A stretch of DNA of 64,000 bases from DATARH01 sp963789255. Its GTDB lineage: Bacteria; Pseudomonadota; Alphaproteobacteria; ATCC43930; CGMCC-115725. Each line of letters opens with the position of its first letter. The stretch's first letter is position 1. Both the position numbers and the translations under genes were made by a program. Of this stretch, positions 1-9,030 are shown piece after piece. Location of the stretch: contig CAWBJW010000003.1 in the NCBI GenBank assembly GCA_963789255.1, positions 186,001 through 250,000 of the forward strand, written 5' to 3'. The notes beneath the pieces were generated by a model that saw nothing but the letters and a program-made list of their open reading frames with translations, did no database searches and had not been told where the DNA came from.

Positions 1-22
1 CACGGGATTTGGGAGGATCGAC

Positions 23-1108
23 ATGCCTCAAAGCGGGGACCTATCGGCCGGTATCGTCTTTACCGGCTGCGAAATCAGCGCCGGCGCCAGCGCTGCCTCA
101 GGCGGCGGCAGCGGCTCCGCGGTGCCGCACGCGCATCGCCGCTGGGAGGTCGTGGTCGCCGGCAAGCGGGTCAAGACCGTCGATGTGCACGCGCATTGCA
201 TCGTCCCGGACGCCGCGAAGCTGATCGATCACCCGCTCGAGGCGCCCGCCCTCTTGTGGACAAATGTCGGCGACCGCCTCGCCCACATGGACAAGTCCGG
301 CGTCGATGTGGAGGCGCTCAGCATCAATCCCTTCTGGTACCGCGCCGAGCGCGATGCGGCCGCCGAGTTGATCCGCGTCAACAACGAGACCTTGGTGGAA
401 TTCTGCGCCGGCCATCCCGACCGTTTCGTCGCCTTCGCGACGGCCGCATTGCAATACCCCGATCTCGCCGCCAGCCAGGTCGAGCACGCGGTGAAAAACC
501 TCGGCTTCCGCGGCGTCGGCGTTGGCGGCAGCGTCGCCGGCGAGGAACTGGCCAACCCGAAGTTCCACCCGTTCTGGGCCAAGTGCGAAGAATTGGGCGT
601 GCTGGTCTTCATGCACCCGCTCGGCACCCGCGAACTGGAGCCGTCGGGCCGGCTCGCCGGCAGCGGCCTCTTGACCAACACGATCGGCAACCCGCTCGAA
701 ACCACGATCGCGCTGTCGCACCTGATCTTCGAGGGCACGCTCGACCGCTTCCCCGGCCTCAAGATCTGCGCCGCGCATGGCGGCGGTTTTCTGCCCTCCT
801 ACGCCAACCGCTCGGACGCGGTGATCAAGACATTTCCCAATCGGGTAGGCCCACTGCCGAAGAAGCCGCCGACCGCCTACATCAGGGAAGGCCAGCTCTA
901 TTTCGATTCGATCATGTTCACCGGCGAGGGGATGCGCCACCTGATCGCCGAGGCCGGCATCGAGCACGTCGTCCTCGGCACCGATTACCCGTTCCCGTGG
1001 AACACCGCGCCGGTCGACCACACCCTGTCGATCCCGGGCCTCAGCGACGCCGACAAGATCGCGATCCTCGGCGGCACCGCCGCCAAGCTGCTCGGGATCG
1101 AGGGGTAG
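23..1108 (+). CDS. ACMSD-type metal-dependent amidohydrolase
   Basis: A 361-residue amidohydrolase-2 family protein (the family of aminocarboxymuconate-semialdehyde decarboxylase and related decarboxylases/hydrolases), expected to be a cytoplasmic zinc TIM barrel. Visible ligands are the HxH pair H56/H58 in VDVHAHC, H198 in FMHPLG, H252 in AAHGGG and D321 in GTDYPFP, so the active site looks complete. The first ~38 residues are low-complexity and Gly/Ala/Ser-rich, not a clear signal peptide. The start is supported by GGGAGG six bases before the ATG. The substrate cannot be read from sequence. Two more relatives lie in the window at 9.0 and 20.5 kb, which suggests aromatic or cyclic-acid breakdown. 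Family call is firm, reaction unknown. Confidence 0.88.
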   Translation: MPQSGDLSAGIVFTGCEISAGASAASGGGSGSAVPHAHRRWEVVVAGKRVKTVDVHAHCIVPDAAKLIDHPLEAPALLWTNVGDRLAHMDKSGVDVEALSINPFWYRAERDAAAELIRVNNETLVEFCAGHPDRFVAFATAALQYPDLAASQVEHAVKNLGFRGVGVGGSVAGEELANPKFHPFWAKCEELGVLVFMHPLGTRELEPSGRLAGSGLLTNTIGNPLETTIALSHLIFEGTLDRFPGLKICAAHGGGFLPSYANRSDAVIKTFPNRVGPLPKKPPTAYIREGQLYFDSIMFTGEGMRHLIAEAGIEHVVLGTDYPFPWNTAPVDHTLSIPGLSDADKIAILGGTAAKLLGIEG

Positions 1109-1129
1109 AGAAACCTTTATCCACGCGCG

Positions 1130-1205
1130 CATTCCCGGCGGAAGCCGGGACCCACTTTCCAGCCGTCCCGGAAATGGAAAGGTGGATCCCGACTTTCACC
1201 GGATT
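1130..1205. repeat. Intergenic palindromic repeat
   Basis: Directly after the first gene is a compound palindrome. An inner hairpin has a CCCGGC/GCCGGG stem around GGAA. A longer imperfect stem pairs the CCCACTTTCCA arm with the TGGAAAGGTGG arm. It resembles alphaproteobacterial dispersed palindromic elements and has relatives at 44384 and 51993. No T tract follows, so a terminator role is not shown. Confidence 0.55.
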
Positions 1206-1206
1206 T

Positions 1207-1671
1207 CTAGAGGGATTTGTAGCGCCGCGTCTTTGCGCAATGTGAAATTTTTTCGATTTGCTCGAAAATCATTCTTCGTTTCTCGTCGAGCCATTTCTCT
1301 GAAATTTCTTCTGCGCGTTTAATCGGTACCATACCCGCTTTGGGTTTACCAAATTTATACAAAGTTAACGGGAAAGTCTTGCCCAGAGAGGTCAATCTGC
1401 CGTGAGAGATTGCGTCTCTAATCTCAACGACTGCGAAATCCACTGAAAATTTTGTTTCGGATGGAGAAAGTTCAGCGTTGTAAATTTCTATTAGGGGTCG
1501 CAAACTCATAAAATTTGTTAAGTATGTCTCGGGTACAGCGCCCGTCGGTCTTTCTGGAAAATTTAAATTCTCGCCGTGAGCCTCACATAAAAAGACGCGC
1601 AGAGCAAGTTCAAAGGAATGAAGATTTCCCATAACCTTGCCCAAGCCGATAAGGTGATCGGAACCTTCCAT
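1207..1671 (-). CDS. Hypothetical protein, AT-rich orphan
   Basis: A 154-residue soluble protein that I do not recognise. It has no signal peptide, membrane segment or known motif. It is mostly helical in composition with a charged, Lys/Arg-rich C-terminus (EKWLDEKRRMIFEQIEKI). Its base composition is clearly more AT-rich than every neighbour, with runs such as TTTTTCGATTTG, and its codon use differs, so recent acquisition is likely. It lies between a palindromic repeat and the 3' end of the molybdopterin hydroxylase gene, with no partner gene. That a reading frame of this length survives with low GC argues that it is a real gene. Confidence 0.6.
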   Translation of the reverse strand: MEGSDHLIGLGKVMGNLHSFELALRVFLCEAHGENLNFPERPTGAVPETYLTNFMSLRPLIEIYNAELSPSETKFSVDFAVVEIRDAISHGRLTSLGKTFPLTLYKFGKPKAGMVPIKRAEEISEKWLDEKRRMIFEQIEKISHCAKTRRYKSL

Positions 1672-1695
1672 TTCGGGTATCCGCGTCCTTCTGCT

Positions 1696-4005
1696 CTAGC
1701 CGCAGCTGGCTTTGATCGCCCGCCAGATCCGCTCGGGGGTGGCCGGGCCGGCGAAATCGCCGGCGCCGAGCGGCGCGAGCGCGTCGCGGATCGCGTTGCC
1801 GACGGCGGGGAACCCGGCGACCGCGCCGGCTTCGCCGCAGCCCTTGACGCCCAATGGGTTGGTGGTGCAGCGCGTCGGGTTGAAGGCGAGCGCAAAGAAC
1901 GGCAGGTCGCCGGCGCGCGGCAATGCATAGTCCATCAGCGATCCGGCGAGCATCTGCCCCGAATCCGGGTCGTAATGGGCATGCTCCAGCAAGGCTTGGC
2001 CGATGCCCATCGCCATCCCGCCATGCGCCTGGCCGCTCGCGACCATCGGGTTGACCAGGACGCCGTAATCGTCGACCGCGCTGTAACGCGCGAGCGGTAC
2101 TGCGCCGGTCTCGCGGTCGATCTCGACCTCGGCGACATGGGTCCCGTTGGGGAAGGTCATCCACTCCCGGGTCCAGGCGTAATAGGTGTCGAGCGGCGCG
2201 CCGGCTTCTCTTGCGATCCTTGCCACAGCGAGCAGCGCGATCCGCCGGTCGGTGCCGGCGACGACGAAATTGCCGCCGGTGAAGCGGATGTCGGCCTCAG
2301 CCGCTTCGAGCGCCTCGGCGGCGATGCGGGCGGCCTTCTCGATGATCTCGTCCGAGGCGCGCCAGATCGCGGTGCCGCCCATATAGGTCGCGCGCGAACT
2401 GCCATGCCCGCCGCCCAAGGGGATCAAATCGGTGTCGCCCTGGACCAGCCGGATCAGCTCGTTCGGCACGCCGAGGCGCTCGGCGAGGATTTGCGGAAAG
2501 GTCGTCTCGTGGCCCTGCCCGATGGTTTGCGTGCCGGTGATCAGCGACACGCTCCCGTCCTCTTCGAAGCGGACATCGACATTCTCCGAGGGCGACCCGC
2601 CGGTGCCCTTGATGTGACAGGCAAAGCCGAGCCCACGCAGCAGGCCGCCGGCTTCGCTGGCGCGGCGCCGCGCGGCAAAGCCGGCGACATCGGCGGCGGC
2701 GAGCGCACGCTCGAAGGTCTCGGGGAAGGCGCCGCTGTCGACGCTGTTGCCGACCGCGTTGGTCATCGGCATCGCAGCGGCCGGGACCAGGTTCTTGCGG
2801 CGCAGCGCGGCGCGGTCGAAGCCGGTCTGGCGCGCCGCTTCGTCGATCAGCCGCTCGATGATGTTGTTGGCCTCGGCATAGCCGGGGCCGCGCAACACGC
2901 CGATCGGCGCGGTGTTGGTGAAGACCGCGGCAACCTGCAGCTCGATCGCCGGGATCGCATAGACCGTGCCGGGCAGGAACGCATACTGGAAGGTCTGCAC
3001 GCCGCCGGCGCTGCCCGACAGATAGGCGCCGAGATTGGCTTCGCTCTCGACGCGCAGCGCGAGAAAGCGCCCTTCGGCATCGAGCGCCAGCGATGCCTCG
3101 GCCTCTTGGTCGCGCCCCTGGTGGTCGGCGAGCAGGACCTCGCTGCGGCTGGCGATCCACTTGACCGGCCGGCCGACCCGTTTTGACGCCCACGGCAGCA
3201 GCACATGCTCGGGATAGATGAAGTTTTTCGCGCCGAAGCCGCCGCCGACATCGGGCGCGACAAAGCGCACCTTGTCCGGCGGCACGCCGAGCGCGCGGGC
3301 GGCGTGATCGCGGGTGGCATGGATACTCTGTCCGGAGACATGCAGCGTATAGCGGCCGGTCGCCGGGTCGAAGAGGCCGATCCCGCCGCGCGGCTCGATC
3401 GGGTTGCTGACGATGCGATGGTTGTCGAGCGCGAGGCGCACGACATGCGCGGCGGCGGCGAAGGCGGCCGCGACCGCGGCGCTGTCGCCGGTCAGCCAGT
3501 CAAAGCAGAGATTGCCGGCAACTTCGGGCGAAATCTCCGGCGCTCCCGGTGCGCGCGCCGCCGCGGCGGTGGTGACCGCCGGCAATGGCACATAATCGAC
3601 GGCGACAAGCTCGGCGGCGTCGAGCGCCGCGTCCCTTGTTTCGGCGACGATCAGCGCGACCGGCTCGCCGGCATAACGGATTTTGCCCTCGGCCAACAGC
3701 GGCTGCGGCGCGAACGCAAAGCGCTCGCCGGTCTGGGTATTGGCTTCGACGTACGGGAGCAGCGGCTTCAGCCCGTCGGCGCTTGCATCCGCGGCGGTCA
3801 GCACCGCCAGCACGCCCGGCATGGCGCGCGCCGCCTGCGCGTCGATCCTGCCGAGCCGCGCACGGGCATGGGGCGAGCGCAGCACGACCGCGTGGGTCAG
3901 CCCGGCGAAGGCGAGATCGTCGAGATAGCGGCCATTTCCAGTCAGGAACCGCAGATCCTCGCGCCGTTTGGGCGCATCGCCGATGCCGGAGCGGGCGGCC
4001 GTCAT
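1696..4005 (-). CDS. Xanthine dehydrogenase/aldehyde oxidase family molybdopterin-binding subunit
   Basis: A 769-residue molybdenum hydroxylase large subunit (CoxL/XdhB type). It shows the N-terminal a/b-hammerhead region (RREDLRFLTGNGRYLDDL), the Moco-binding glycine segments (DVGGGFGAKN, TIGQGHETTF) and the catalytic glutamate in GVKGCGEAGAV near residue 722. The loop that carries the special cysteine in true CO dehydrogenase (AYRCSFR) reads VLRGPGYAEA here, so it is not form I CO dehydrogenase; an aldehyde or N-heterocycle hydroxylase is more likely. The FAD (CoxM) and 2Fe-2S (CoxS) subunits are not adjacent: the only close neighbour on the same strand is a DUF427 gene whose 3' end lies 4 bases upstream. 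It is therefore an orphan large subunit. Confidence 0.9.
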   Translation of the reverse strand: MTAARSGIGDAPKRREDLRFLTGNGRYLDDLAFAGLTHAVVLRSPHARARLGRIDAQAARAMPGVLAVLTAADASADGLKPLLPYVEANTQTGERFAFAPQPLLAEGKIRYAGEPVALIVAETRDAALDAAELVAVDYVPLPAVTTAAAARAPGAPEISPEVAGNLCFDWLTGDSAAVAAAFAAAAHVVRLALDNHRIVSNPIEPRGGIGLFDPATGRYTLHVSGQSIHATRDHAARALGVPPDKVRFVAPDVGGGFGAKNFIYPEHVLLPWASKRVGRPVKWIASRSEVLLADHQGRDQEAEASLALDAEGRFLALRVESEANLGAYLSGSAGGVQTFQYAFLPGTVYAIPAIELQVAAVFTNTAPIGVLRGPGYAEANNIIERLIDEAARQTGFDRAALRRKNLVPAAAMPMTNAVGNSVDSGAFPETFERALAAADVAGFAARRRASEAGGLLRGLGFACHIKGTGGSPSENVDVRFEEDGSVSLITGTQTIGQGHETTFPQILAERLGVPNELIRLVQGDTDLIPLGGGHGSSRATYMGGTAIWRASDEIIEKAARIAAEALEAAEADIRFTGGNFVVAGTDRRIALLAVARIAREAGAPLDTYYAWTREWMTFPNGTHVAEVEIDRETGAVPLARYSAVDDYGVLVNPMVASGQAHGGMAMGIGQALLEHAHYDPDSGQMLAGSLMDYALPRAGDLPFFALAFNPTRCTTNPLGVKGCGEAGAVAGFPAVGNAIRDALAPLGAGDFAGPATPERIWRAIKASCG

Positions 4006-4009
4006 GGCG

Positions 4010-4867
4010 CTAGGGCCGGGTCACCGGCCCTAGCTGGTCGGGAACCGTCGCCGCCTTTTCCTTCCAATCCTTCGACCAGCGCGTGACCGGCCGGGGGATT
4101 GCAGCCCCGTCGACCAGGACCTCGTCGACCAGTTCGTTGAAGAAAGAGAGATGGCCCTTGATCTTCGGGCATTCGGGGATCGGGTCGGGGTAGCTCCACA
4201 CGATGTCCGGAAAAACCTGGTCGCCGATCTTGACCGACCAGTAGCGCGCCTTGCCCTTGTAGGGGCAGGCGGTCGTCTTGTCGCTCGGCACCAGGAGGTC
4301 CATCCGCACATCCTCGGGCGGGATATAGTAGCGGGTCGGCAGCCGGGTCTCGAACAGGAAGCGCGCGCGCCGCGTCTCGGCGATTGTCTCGCCGCCGACG
4401 ACCACCCGCACCGGGCGCGACGAGGCGATCGCGTCGACCCGCTTATAGGGGTCGCGCGGGTGGACGAAGATCTCCTCGTCCTCCTCGTACCATCCGTGAA
4501 CGCGGTCCCAGTAGAACGCGGCGAAATCCTTGAGCGCCGGCACCTCGTCGAACGGGTCGGGATAAGCCCACACGGCGTTTTCCGATGATTTGTCGCCGAC
4601 CCGGATCGTCCAATACGACGCGGTACCCTTGTAGGGGCAGAAGGTGTGATGGTCGGTCGGCCGCAGCAGGTCCATCCGCACGTCGGCGCGCGGGAAATAA
4701 TAGACCGGCAGATGGCGGGTTTCGAACAGCAGGTGCGCGGCATTGCTGTCGGCGATCCATTCGCCGTTGAACTTGACGCGTACCCGCCGCGGCGAGCGCT
4801 CCAACGCGACCTTGTAGTCGGGGTTGCTCTTGAACCCGGATTCGCGCGTCTCAATCACCGCCGCCAT
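4010..4867 (-). CDS. Tandem DUF427 protein
   Basis: A 285-residue protein made of two DUF427 modules, about residues 25-115 and 145-245. Each has the same pattern: an RVRV/RVVV strand, a LLFET or FLFETR segment, a YY(F/I)P..DVRMDLL motif, then a CPYKG.A.YW signature and a (V/A)WxYPDP ending. DUF427 proteins are small b-rich domains of unknown biochemical function, often beside redox or nucleotide enzymes. The gene sits directly upstream of the molybdopterin subunit on the same strand with a 4-base gap, so the two are probably cotranscribed. Start chosen at the first ATG; the divergent GFA gene begins 92 bases away. Confidence 0.85.
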   Translation of the reverse strand: MAAVIETRESGFKSNPDYKVALERSPRRVRVKFNGEWIADSNAAHLLFETRHLPVYYFPRADVRMDLLRPTDHHTFCPYKGTASYWTIRVGDKSSENAVWAYPDPFDEVPALKDFAAFYWDRVHGWYEEDEEIFVHPRDPYKRVDAIASSRPVRVVVGGETIAETRRARFLFETRLPTRYYIPPEDVRMDLLVPSDKTTACPYKGKARYWSVKIGDQVFPDIVWSYPDPIPECPKIKGHLSFFNELVDEVLVDGAAIPRPVTRWSKDWKEKAATVPDQLGPVTRP

Positions 4868-4958
4868 GATCAGGCCCTCCTCGCCTCTTCGATCGACCCC
4901 GAGTTTGTCATATCATGATGGCACGCGGTGCGGATGTTGTTGCGGAAGGAGCGGGCCG

Positions 4959-5432
4959 ATGGAGCAGGAAGGCGGATGTGCCTGCGGCGCCATGCGCTAT
5001 CGGCTGACCGCGCCGCCGCTGATCGTCCACGCCTGCCACTGCCATGACTGCCAGCGCCTGACCGGCAGCGCCTTTGCGCTCAACATCTGGATCGAGCGGC
5101 GCTTTGTCGAGGCCGACCATGCGCGGCTGCGATCGGTCATGCTGGCCGGCGGCAGCGGCAAGCCGCACGAGGTTTTCAGCTGTGCCCAATGCGGCACCGC
5201 GCTCTACAGCAGATACCACGCGGCGCCGGGCGACACGGTTCTGCTGCGCGCCGGCACGCTCGACCATCCGGAGGCGGTCATGCCCGACGTCCATATCTTC
5301 ACCCGCAGCAAATTGCCCTGGGTTCAGCTTCCCGCCGGCGTCCCGGCATTCGAGACGATGTACAAGATCGCCGGGTTCTGGCCGGAAGAGAGCCGCGAGC
5401 GGCTGCGCCGCAACATTGCCGGCGAGAGCTGA
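4959..5432 (+). CDS. GFA family zinc protein
   Basis: A 157-residue member of the glutathione-dependent formaldehyde-activating (GFA/CENP-V) family. The zinc-binding cysteines are visible: GGCACGAM near the N-terminus, CHCHDCQRLTGSAF around residue 30 and CAQCGT near residue 70. Family members bind zinc and in a few cases S-hydroxymethyl-glutathione, but most, including this one, have no proven activity. The reading frame is open further upstream, but AAGGAG eight bases before the ATG at 4959 fixes this start. Divergent from the DUF427 gene. Confidence 0.87.
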   Translation: MEQEGGCACGAMRYRLTAPPLIVHACHCHDCQRLTGSAFALNIWIERRFVEADHARLRSVMLAGGSGKPHEVFSCAQCGTALYSRYHAAPGDTVLLRAGTLDHPEAVMPDVHIFTRSKLPWVQLPAGVPAFETMYKIAGFWPEESRERLRRNIAGES

Positions 5433-5640
5433 GGGAGGCCGCCATCTGCGCTGCCCGCTCTCTCGCTCGCCCGCGCGAGGGCCGAAGAGATCAGGGACAA
5501 GCATTTGATTTCCCTTGATATCTAGTCCAGAAACAGGGCAATAACCGAGGGGCGCAGAGGGGAGGGCAATGATCCTCGGCATCGGCAGGTTCCGGGTCGC
5601 GTTTCGGGAATTGCGCCGATCATATGGCCCGGAGGGTTCG

Positions 5641-5829
5641 ATGTCACAGCCGCGAGCAGCTGACGATTTCAAGACAATCCGCAGCCGCATGGAGGAGTTG
5701 CGGCGGGAGAGTCTGCGCGGGCAACCCGCCCGGACAACCGACACCAGGCTCGCGGGTCACCGTGGCCCTTGCGCCTGCGGGCTGAGCCTGTTCCCCGACG
5801 AATGCGACGGATCGTGCAAGGCGCTTTGA
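5641..5829 (+). CDS. Small conserved hypothetical protein
   Basis: A 62-residue soluble protein. A helical N-terminal half (DDFKTIRSRMEELRRESL) is followed by a cysteine-containing tail (GPCACGLSLFPDECDGSCKAL) with four Cys. Similar short proteins with an RMEELRRE segment occur in rhizobia from memory, with no known function. The frame is open from 5569, but GGAGGG seven bases before the ATG at 5641 makes this start more likely. The Cys pattern could bind a metal but does not match a named zinc ribbon. Confidence 0.5.
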   Translation: MSQPRAADDFKTIRSRMEELRRESLRGQPARTTDTRLAGHRGPCACGLSLFPDECDGSCKAL

Positions 5830-5995
5830 AGGGTGCCAGCTTGCTGGCGAGCGATCAGGGCAATCGCCAGCCCGGCGAAAGCGGCCGTCCGCGGGGTCAC
5901 TATCGAATTGCGGGGTCGAACCCGAAGCGGCCCTTCCGCACCAGGTTCCCGACCGCGCTGATGCACCAACACAAATCCTGTTCAGGCCCGTTGCA

Positions 5996-7951
5996 TCAAT
6001 GGCCGAGAATCCCTTGTATCTTGGCTGCGAGCGCCGCCAGCGCAAAGGGCTTTGCCATGACCTGCATACCCTGCTCCATCAAGCCGTTGCCGGCCGCGAC
6101 ACTCTCGGCATAGCCGGTGATGAACAGCACCTTGAGGTCGGGCCGGTGCTGTCGCGCTGCGTCCGCGAGCTGCCGGCCGTTCGTGCCGCCGGGGAGACCT
6201 ACGTCGGTAATTAAAAGGTCTACCAGGGTGCCGGCTTCAAGAACCCTCAGGCCGGAGCGGCCGTCGGCGGCTTCCAGCACCGTGTAGCCAAGGTCGGAGA
6301 GCACGTCGGTGATAACCATGCGTATGGGCAACTCGTCCTCGACCACCAGCACGACGGCATTCCCCTTCTGCGGCAGACCCGCCATTGGGTCAACTTCTGC
6401 CTCGCCGCCCACCGCTCCACGATGCCGCGGCAGAAAGATCGTCACCGTCGTACCCTGCCCAACCTCGCTGCGCAGGTGGATGTGCCCGCCCGACTGCTGA
6501 ACAAAACCGTAGATCATCGACAGGCCGAGGCCGGTGCCCTGGCCGAGCGGCTTGGTCGTGAAGAAGGGTTCGAAAACGCGCGTCATTGTTGCCGGCGTCA
6601 TGCCCGTGCCGGTGTCGGTGACAGACAGGGCGACATACTCGCCGGCGGGCACGTTTCCGAGCGGCCCATCCCCGGCCGCCGCGCGTTTTTCATCGAGGGC
6701 GACGTTCGCGGCTTCGATCACCAGGGATCCGCCGTTCGGCATGGCGTCGCAGGCGTTGATGACCAGGTTGAGCAGAGCGTTCTCAAGCTGGTTCGGGTCG
6801 CACAGAGCCGGCCACGACGTGCCGGCCAACCTGGTTTCTATTTGGATCGATGGGTCAACCGTGCGGCGGAACAGGTCTTCCATGCTTCCAACAAGCCGGT
6901 CAACGCGGATCGGCTGCGGGTCGAGGGTCTGACGCCGCGAGAAGGCGAGCAGGCGATGGGTGAGAGCAGCGGCACGGCCGACAGAAGACAGCGCCGCCTC
7001 GATGTAGCGCCCTATCTCGGTTATGCGCCCTTGGGCGGTGCGCATTCTTATCACCTCCAGGCTGCCGGAGATGCCCGCGAGCAGGTTGTTGAAGTCGTGC
7101 GCCAAGCCGCCGGTGAGCTGGCCGACGGCTTCCATTTTTTGGGATTGGCGCAAGTCTTCTTCGATCCGCTCGCGCTGCTCGGCCTCGGTCCGCAGCTTGT
7201 CGTTGGCCTCGACCAGCTCGCGCGTGCGCTCGGCCACCATCGCCTCCAGCGCCAAGCGAAGCCGTTCCTGCTCCTCTCGCCCCTCGCCAATGACCCGCAG
7301 GCGGTCAACCGCCGCTGCGACCAGGTTGGCGTAGCTGCGCAGGAAAACGGTGTCCTCATCGGTGAATTGGCGCGGCTCGCGGCTGTCGACCTGCAGGATG
7401 CCGAACGGCGGCCTGTCCTTGCCCCCGATGATGATCACGTTGGCGACGGCTCTGACGCCATTCTCCGTCAGGAACGGCGGATACCTGAACCGCGTCTCCG
7501 TCGCAATATCGGGGGAGACCATCGCCTCTCCGGTCTTGAGGGCCATCCCTTCCGAGGTGTCATCCTCCGCCTTGATGGTCACCCTGCCCACGACGCCGGG
7601 TTTCCAGCCCACACCGGCGCGCACCAGCAGAGTATGCCCGTCCTCTTGCAGCTCCACGATCTTGGCGAGATCGGTGCCTAACGCCTCTCCTACCAGGTGG
7701 CAGGCCTCGGTCAAGATCCCGTCCAGGTCGTCGGACTGCAGAGCGAGTTCGCCGAACTTGGCCAGGATGGTCTGCTGCCGCAACAACGCGAGGTGGTCGT
7801 CCCTGTCTCCTTCGCTCAAGAGCTGCACTCCGCATGGCGTCGCCCCGAACTCGGTCGGAGTACCGTTGCCGGGCCGATAAACCTTGCGCGCACTATGCGG
7901 CGGCCGGCCCACCCTTTCGATGGCGGGGACGGGCCGCATCCTCGACAGCAA
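5996..7951 (-). CDS. Hybrid sensor histidine kinase: GAF, HisKA, HATPase, receiver
   Basis: A membrane-free hybrid kinase of about 650 residues. In order: a GAF domain (from DDLDGILTEACHLVGEALG to about FLRSYANLVAAAVDRL), a coiled-coil (EAMVAERTRELVEANDKL), a dimerisation/phosphoacceptor region with H in GLAHDFNNLLAG, an HATPase domain (N box NLVINACDAM, G boxes DTGTGMT and GTGLGLSM) and a C-terminal receiver with the phosphorylatable Asp in DLLITDVGLPGG. Reading frame extends to 8164, but GGAGGA nine bases before a TTG at 7951 favours that start; an ATG lies four codons later. It follows the Crp/Fnr gene on the same strand by 91 bases, so the two may share a transcript. The signal is unknown. 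Confidence 0.9.
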   Translation of the reverse strand: MLSRMRPVPAIERVGRPPHSARKVYRPGNGTPTEFGATPCGVQLLSEGDRDDHLALLRQQTILAKFGELALQSDDLDGILTEACHLVGEALGTDLAKIVELQEDGHTLLVRAGVGWKPGVVGRVTIKAEDDTSEGMALKTGEAMVSPDIATETRFRYPPFLTENGVRAVANVIIIGGKDRPPFGILQVDSREPRQFTDEDTVFLRSYANLVAAAVDRLRVIGEGREEQERLRLALEAMVAERTRELVEANDKLRTEAEQRERIEEDLRQSQKMEAVGQLTGGLAHDFNNLLAGISGSLEVIRMRTAQGRITEIGRYIEAALSSVGRAAALTHRLLAFSRRQTLDPQPIRVDRLVGSMEDLFRRTVDPSIQIETRLAGTSWPALCDPNQLENALLNLVINACDAMPNGGSLVIEAANVALDEKRAAAGDGPLGNVPAGEYVALSVTDTGTGMTPATMTRVFEPFFTTKPLGQGTGLGLSMIYGFVQQSGGHIHLRSEVGQGTTVTIFLPRHRGAVGGEAEVDPMAGLPQKGNAVVLVVEDELPIRMVITDVLSDLGYTVLEAADGRSGLRVLEAGTLVDLLITDVGLPGGTNGRQLADAARQHRPDLKVLFITGYAESVAAGNGLMEQGMQVMAKPFALAALAAKIQGILGH

Positions 7952-8042
7952 CGAGTTTTCTCCTCCGGCCGGCCCTGACTGTAGTTTCGTTGAGGGGAGT
8001 TGTCGGTAATGTACATTACCGATGCGGTTGGAGACCCGCCCT

Positions 8043-8759
8043 TTATTCGTATGTCTTCGGAAGGTGAGAAGCCACCCGCGCCCGGACCAGCTGATAACAT
8101 TCGCAAGATGCCGCCACGAGGCCCTGTCGATCGAGTATCGTGACCTGCCGGCGGCCGCGCGCAATCAAACCGGCACGCTCCAACTCCCGGGCAGCGTTGG
8201 TGACGGTTGGCCTCTGGACCCCCAGCATTTCGCCGAGCAGGTTCTGAGTAATCTGCAAGGCGTCATCGTCGGCGCGGTCACGCATCATCAGCAGCCAACG
8301 CGCCAATCGCTGCTTGAGATTGTGCGCGCCGTTGCACGCCACCGACACCATCACCTGTTCCATAAAGGCTTGGACATACGCGTACATCAGACCCTGGAAG
8401 GACGGCATCGACGCCATGGCCCGCGCGAACGCAGCGCGCGGTATCCTTGCTGCGTCCCCCGGGATTTGAACGAGCAGCCGGATCGAGGAAGTCTCGGCCC
8501 CGAAGACGGCTTGCACACCCGTGCAACCCTCCCTGCCGATCGTTGCCATCTCAATGATGCTGCCATCCGAATAAACCGCCACCACCGAGATGACACCGTT
8601 GTCGGGGAAGAATACATGGTCAAGCGGACTATCGGCGTCCATCAGGACCTGCCCGCGTTCGCAGCGGATGCGTGCAAGCTCCGGCAATAGCCGCGTGAGA
8701 TTGGCGGGTGGCAGGGCGAGCAAAAGCCGATTGCGCGGCCAATTTGATTGAGAATGCAT
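8043..8759 (-). CDS. Crp/Fnr family transcriptional regulator
   Basis: About 238 residues: a cyclic-nucleotide-binding-type b-barrel (FFPDNGVISVVAVYSDGSIIEMATIGREG) followed by a C-terminal Crp-type winged helix whose recognition region reads LGEMLGVQRPTVTNAARELERAGLI. No Fnr-type N-terminal cysteine cluster is present, so oxygen sensing through Fe-S is unlikely. The ligand is not predictable. Frame opens at 8795, but the ATG at 8759 (MHSQSNWPRNR) is the better start. It precedes the hybrid kinase on the same strand and diverges from the amidohydrolase at 9031 across a 270-base region likely to hold both promoters. Confidence 0.88.
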   Translation of the reverse strand: MHSQSNWPRNRLLLALPPANLTRLLPELARIRCERGQVLMDADSPLDHVFFPDNGVISVVAVYSDGSIIEMATIGREGCTGVQAVFGAETSSIRLLVQIPGDAARIPRAAFARAMASMPSFQGLMYAYVQAFMEQVMVSVACNGAHNLKQRLARWLLMMRDRADDDALQITQNLLGEMLGVQRPTVTNAARELERAGLIARGRRQVTILDRQGLVAASCECYQLVRARVASHLPKTYE

Positions 8760-9030
8760 ATGGTATGAACAGCGCCCGGTCCGTTCCGGTTGCACGTGGA
8801 ACCGCGCTTTTACGCCCTGGTTTGGCTCGCCAGCTCAGCGCCAAGGGGTCCCAAACGGGTCACCTCGCCAGATGCGGATAGCTGGGACTATCCCCTTTCC
8901 GCCCGGCCTCGCCGTTCCCCGATCGCGCCGACAAGGTCTCTTAAGGGGGCATCTGCTGCCGAATTGCCAGCTTTGCGGCGGGCCGCCGTGCGGTTAAGCT
9001 GGCGGCCGGCCCTTGGAGGAAATAACAGCC

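Noticed and set aside
1618..3186. 522-codon plus-strand frame
   Set aside because: Antisense to the molybdopterin subunit; no start signal or recognisable domain.
1696..4005. True CO dehydrogenase large subunit
   Set aside because: The active-site loop lacks the cysteine of form I, and small and medium subunit genes are not adjacent.
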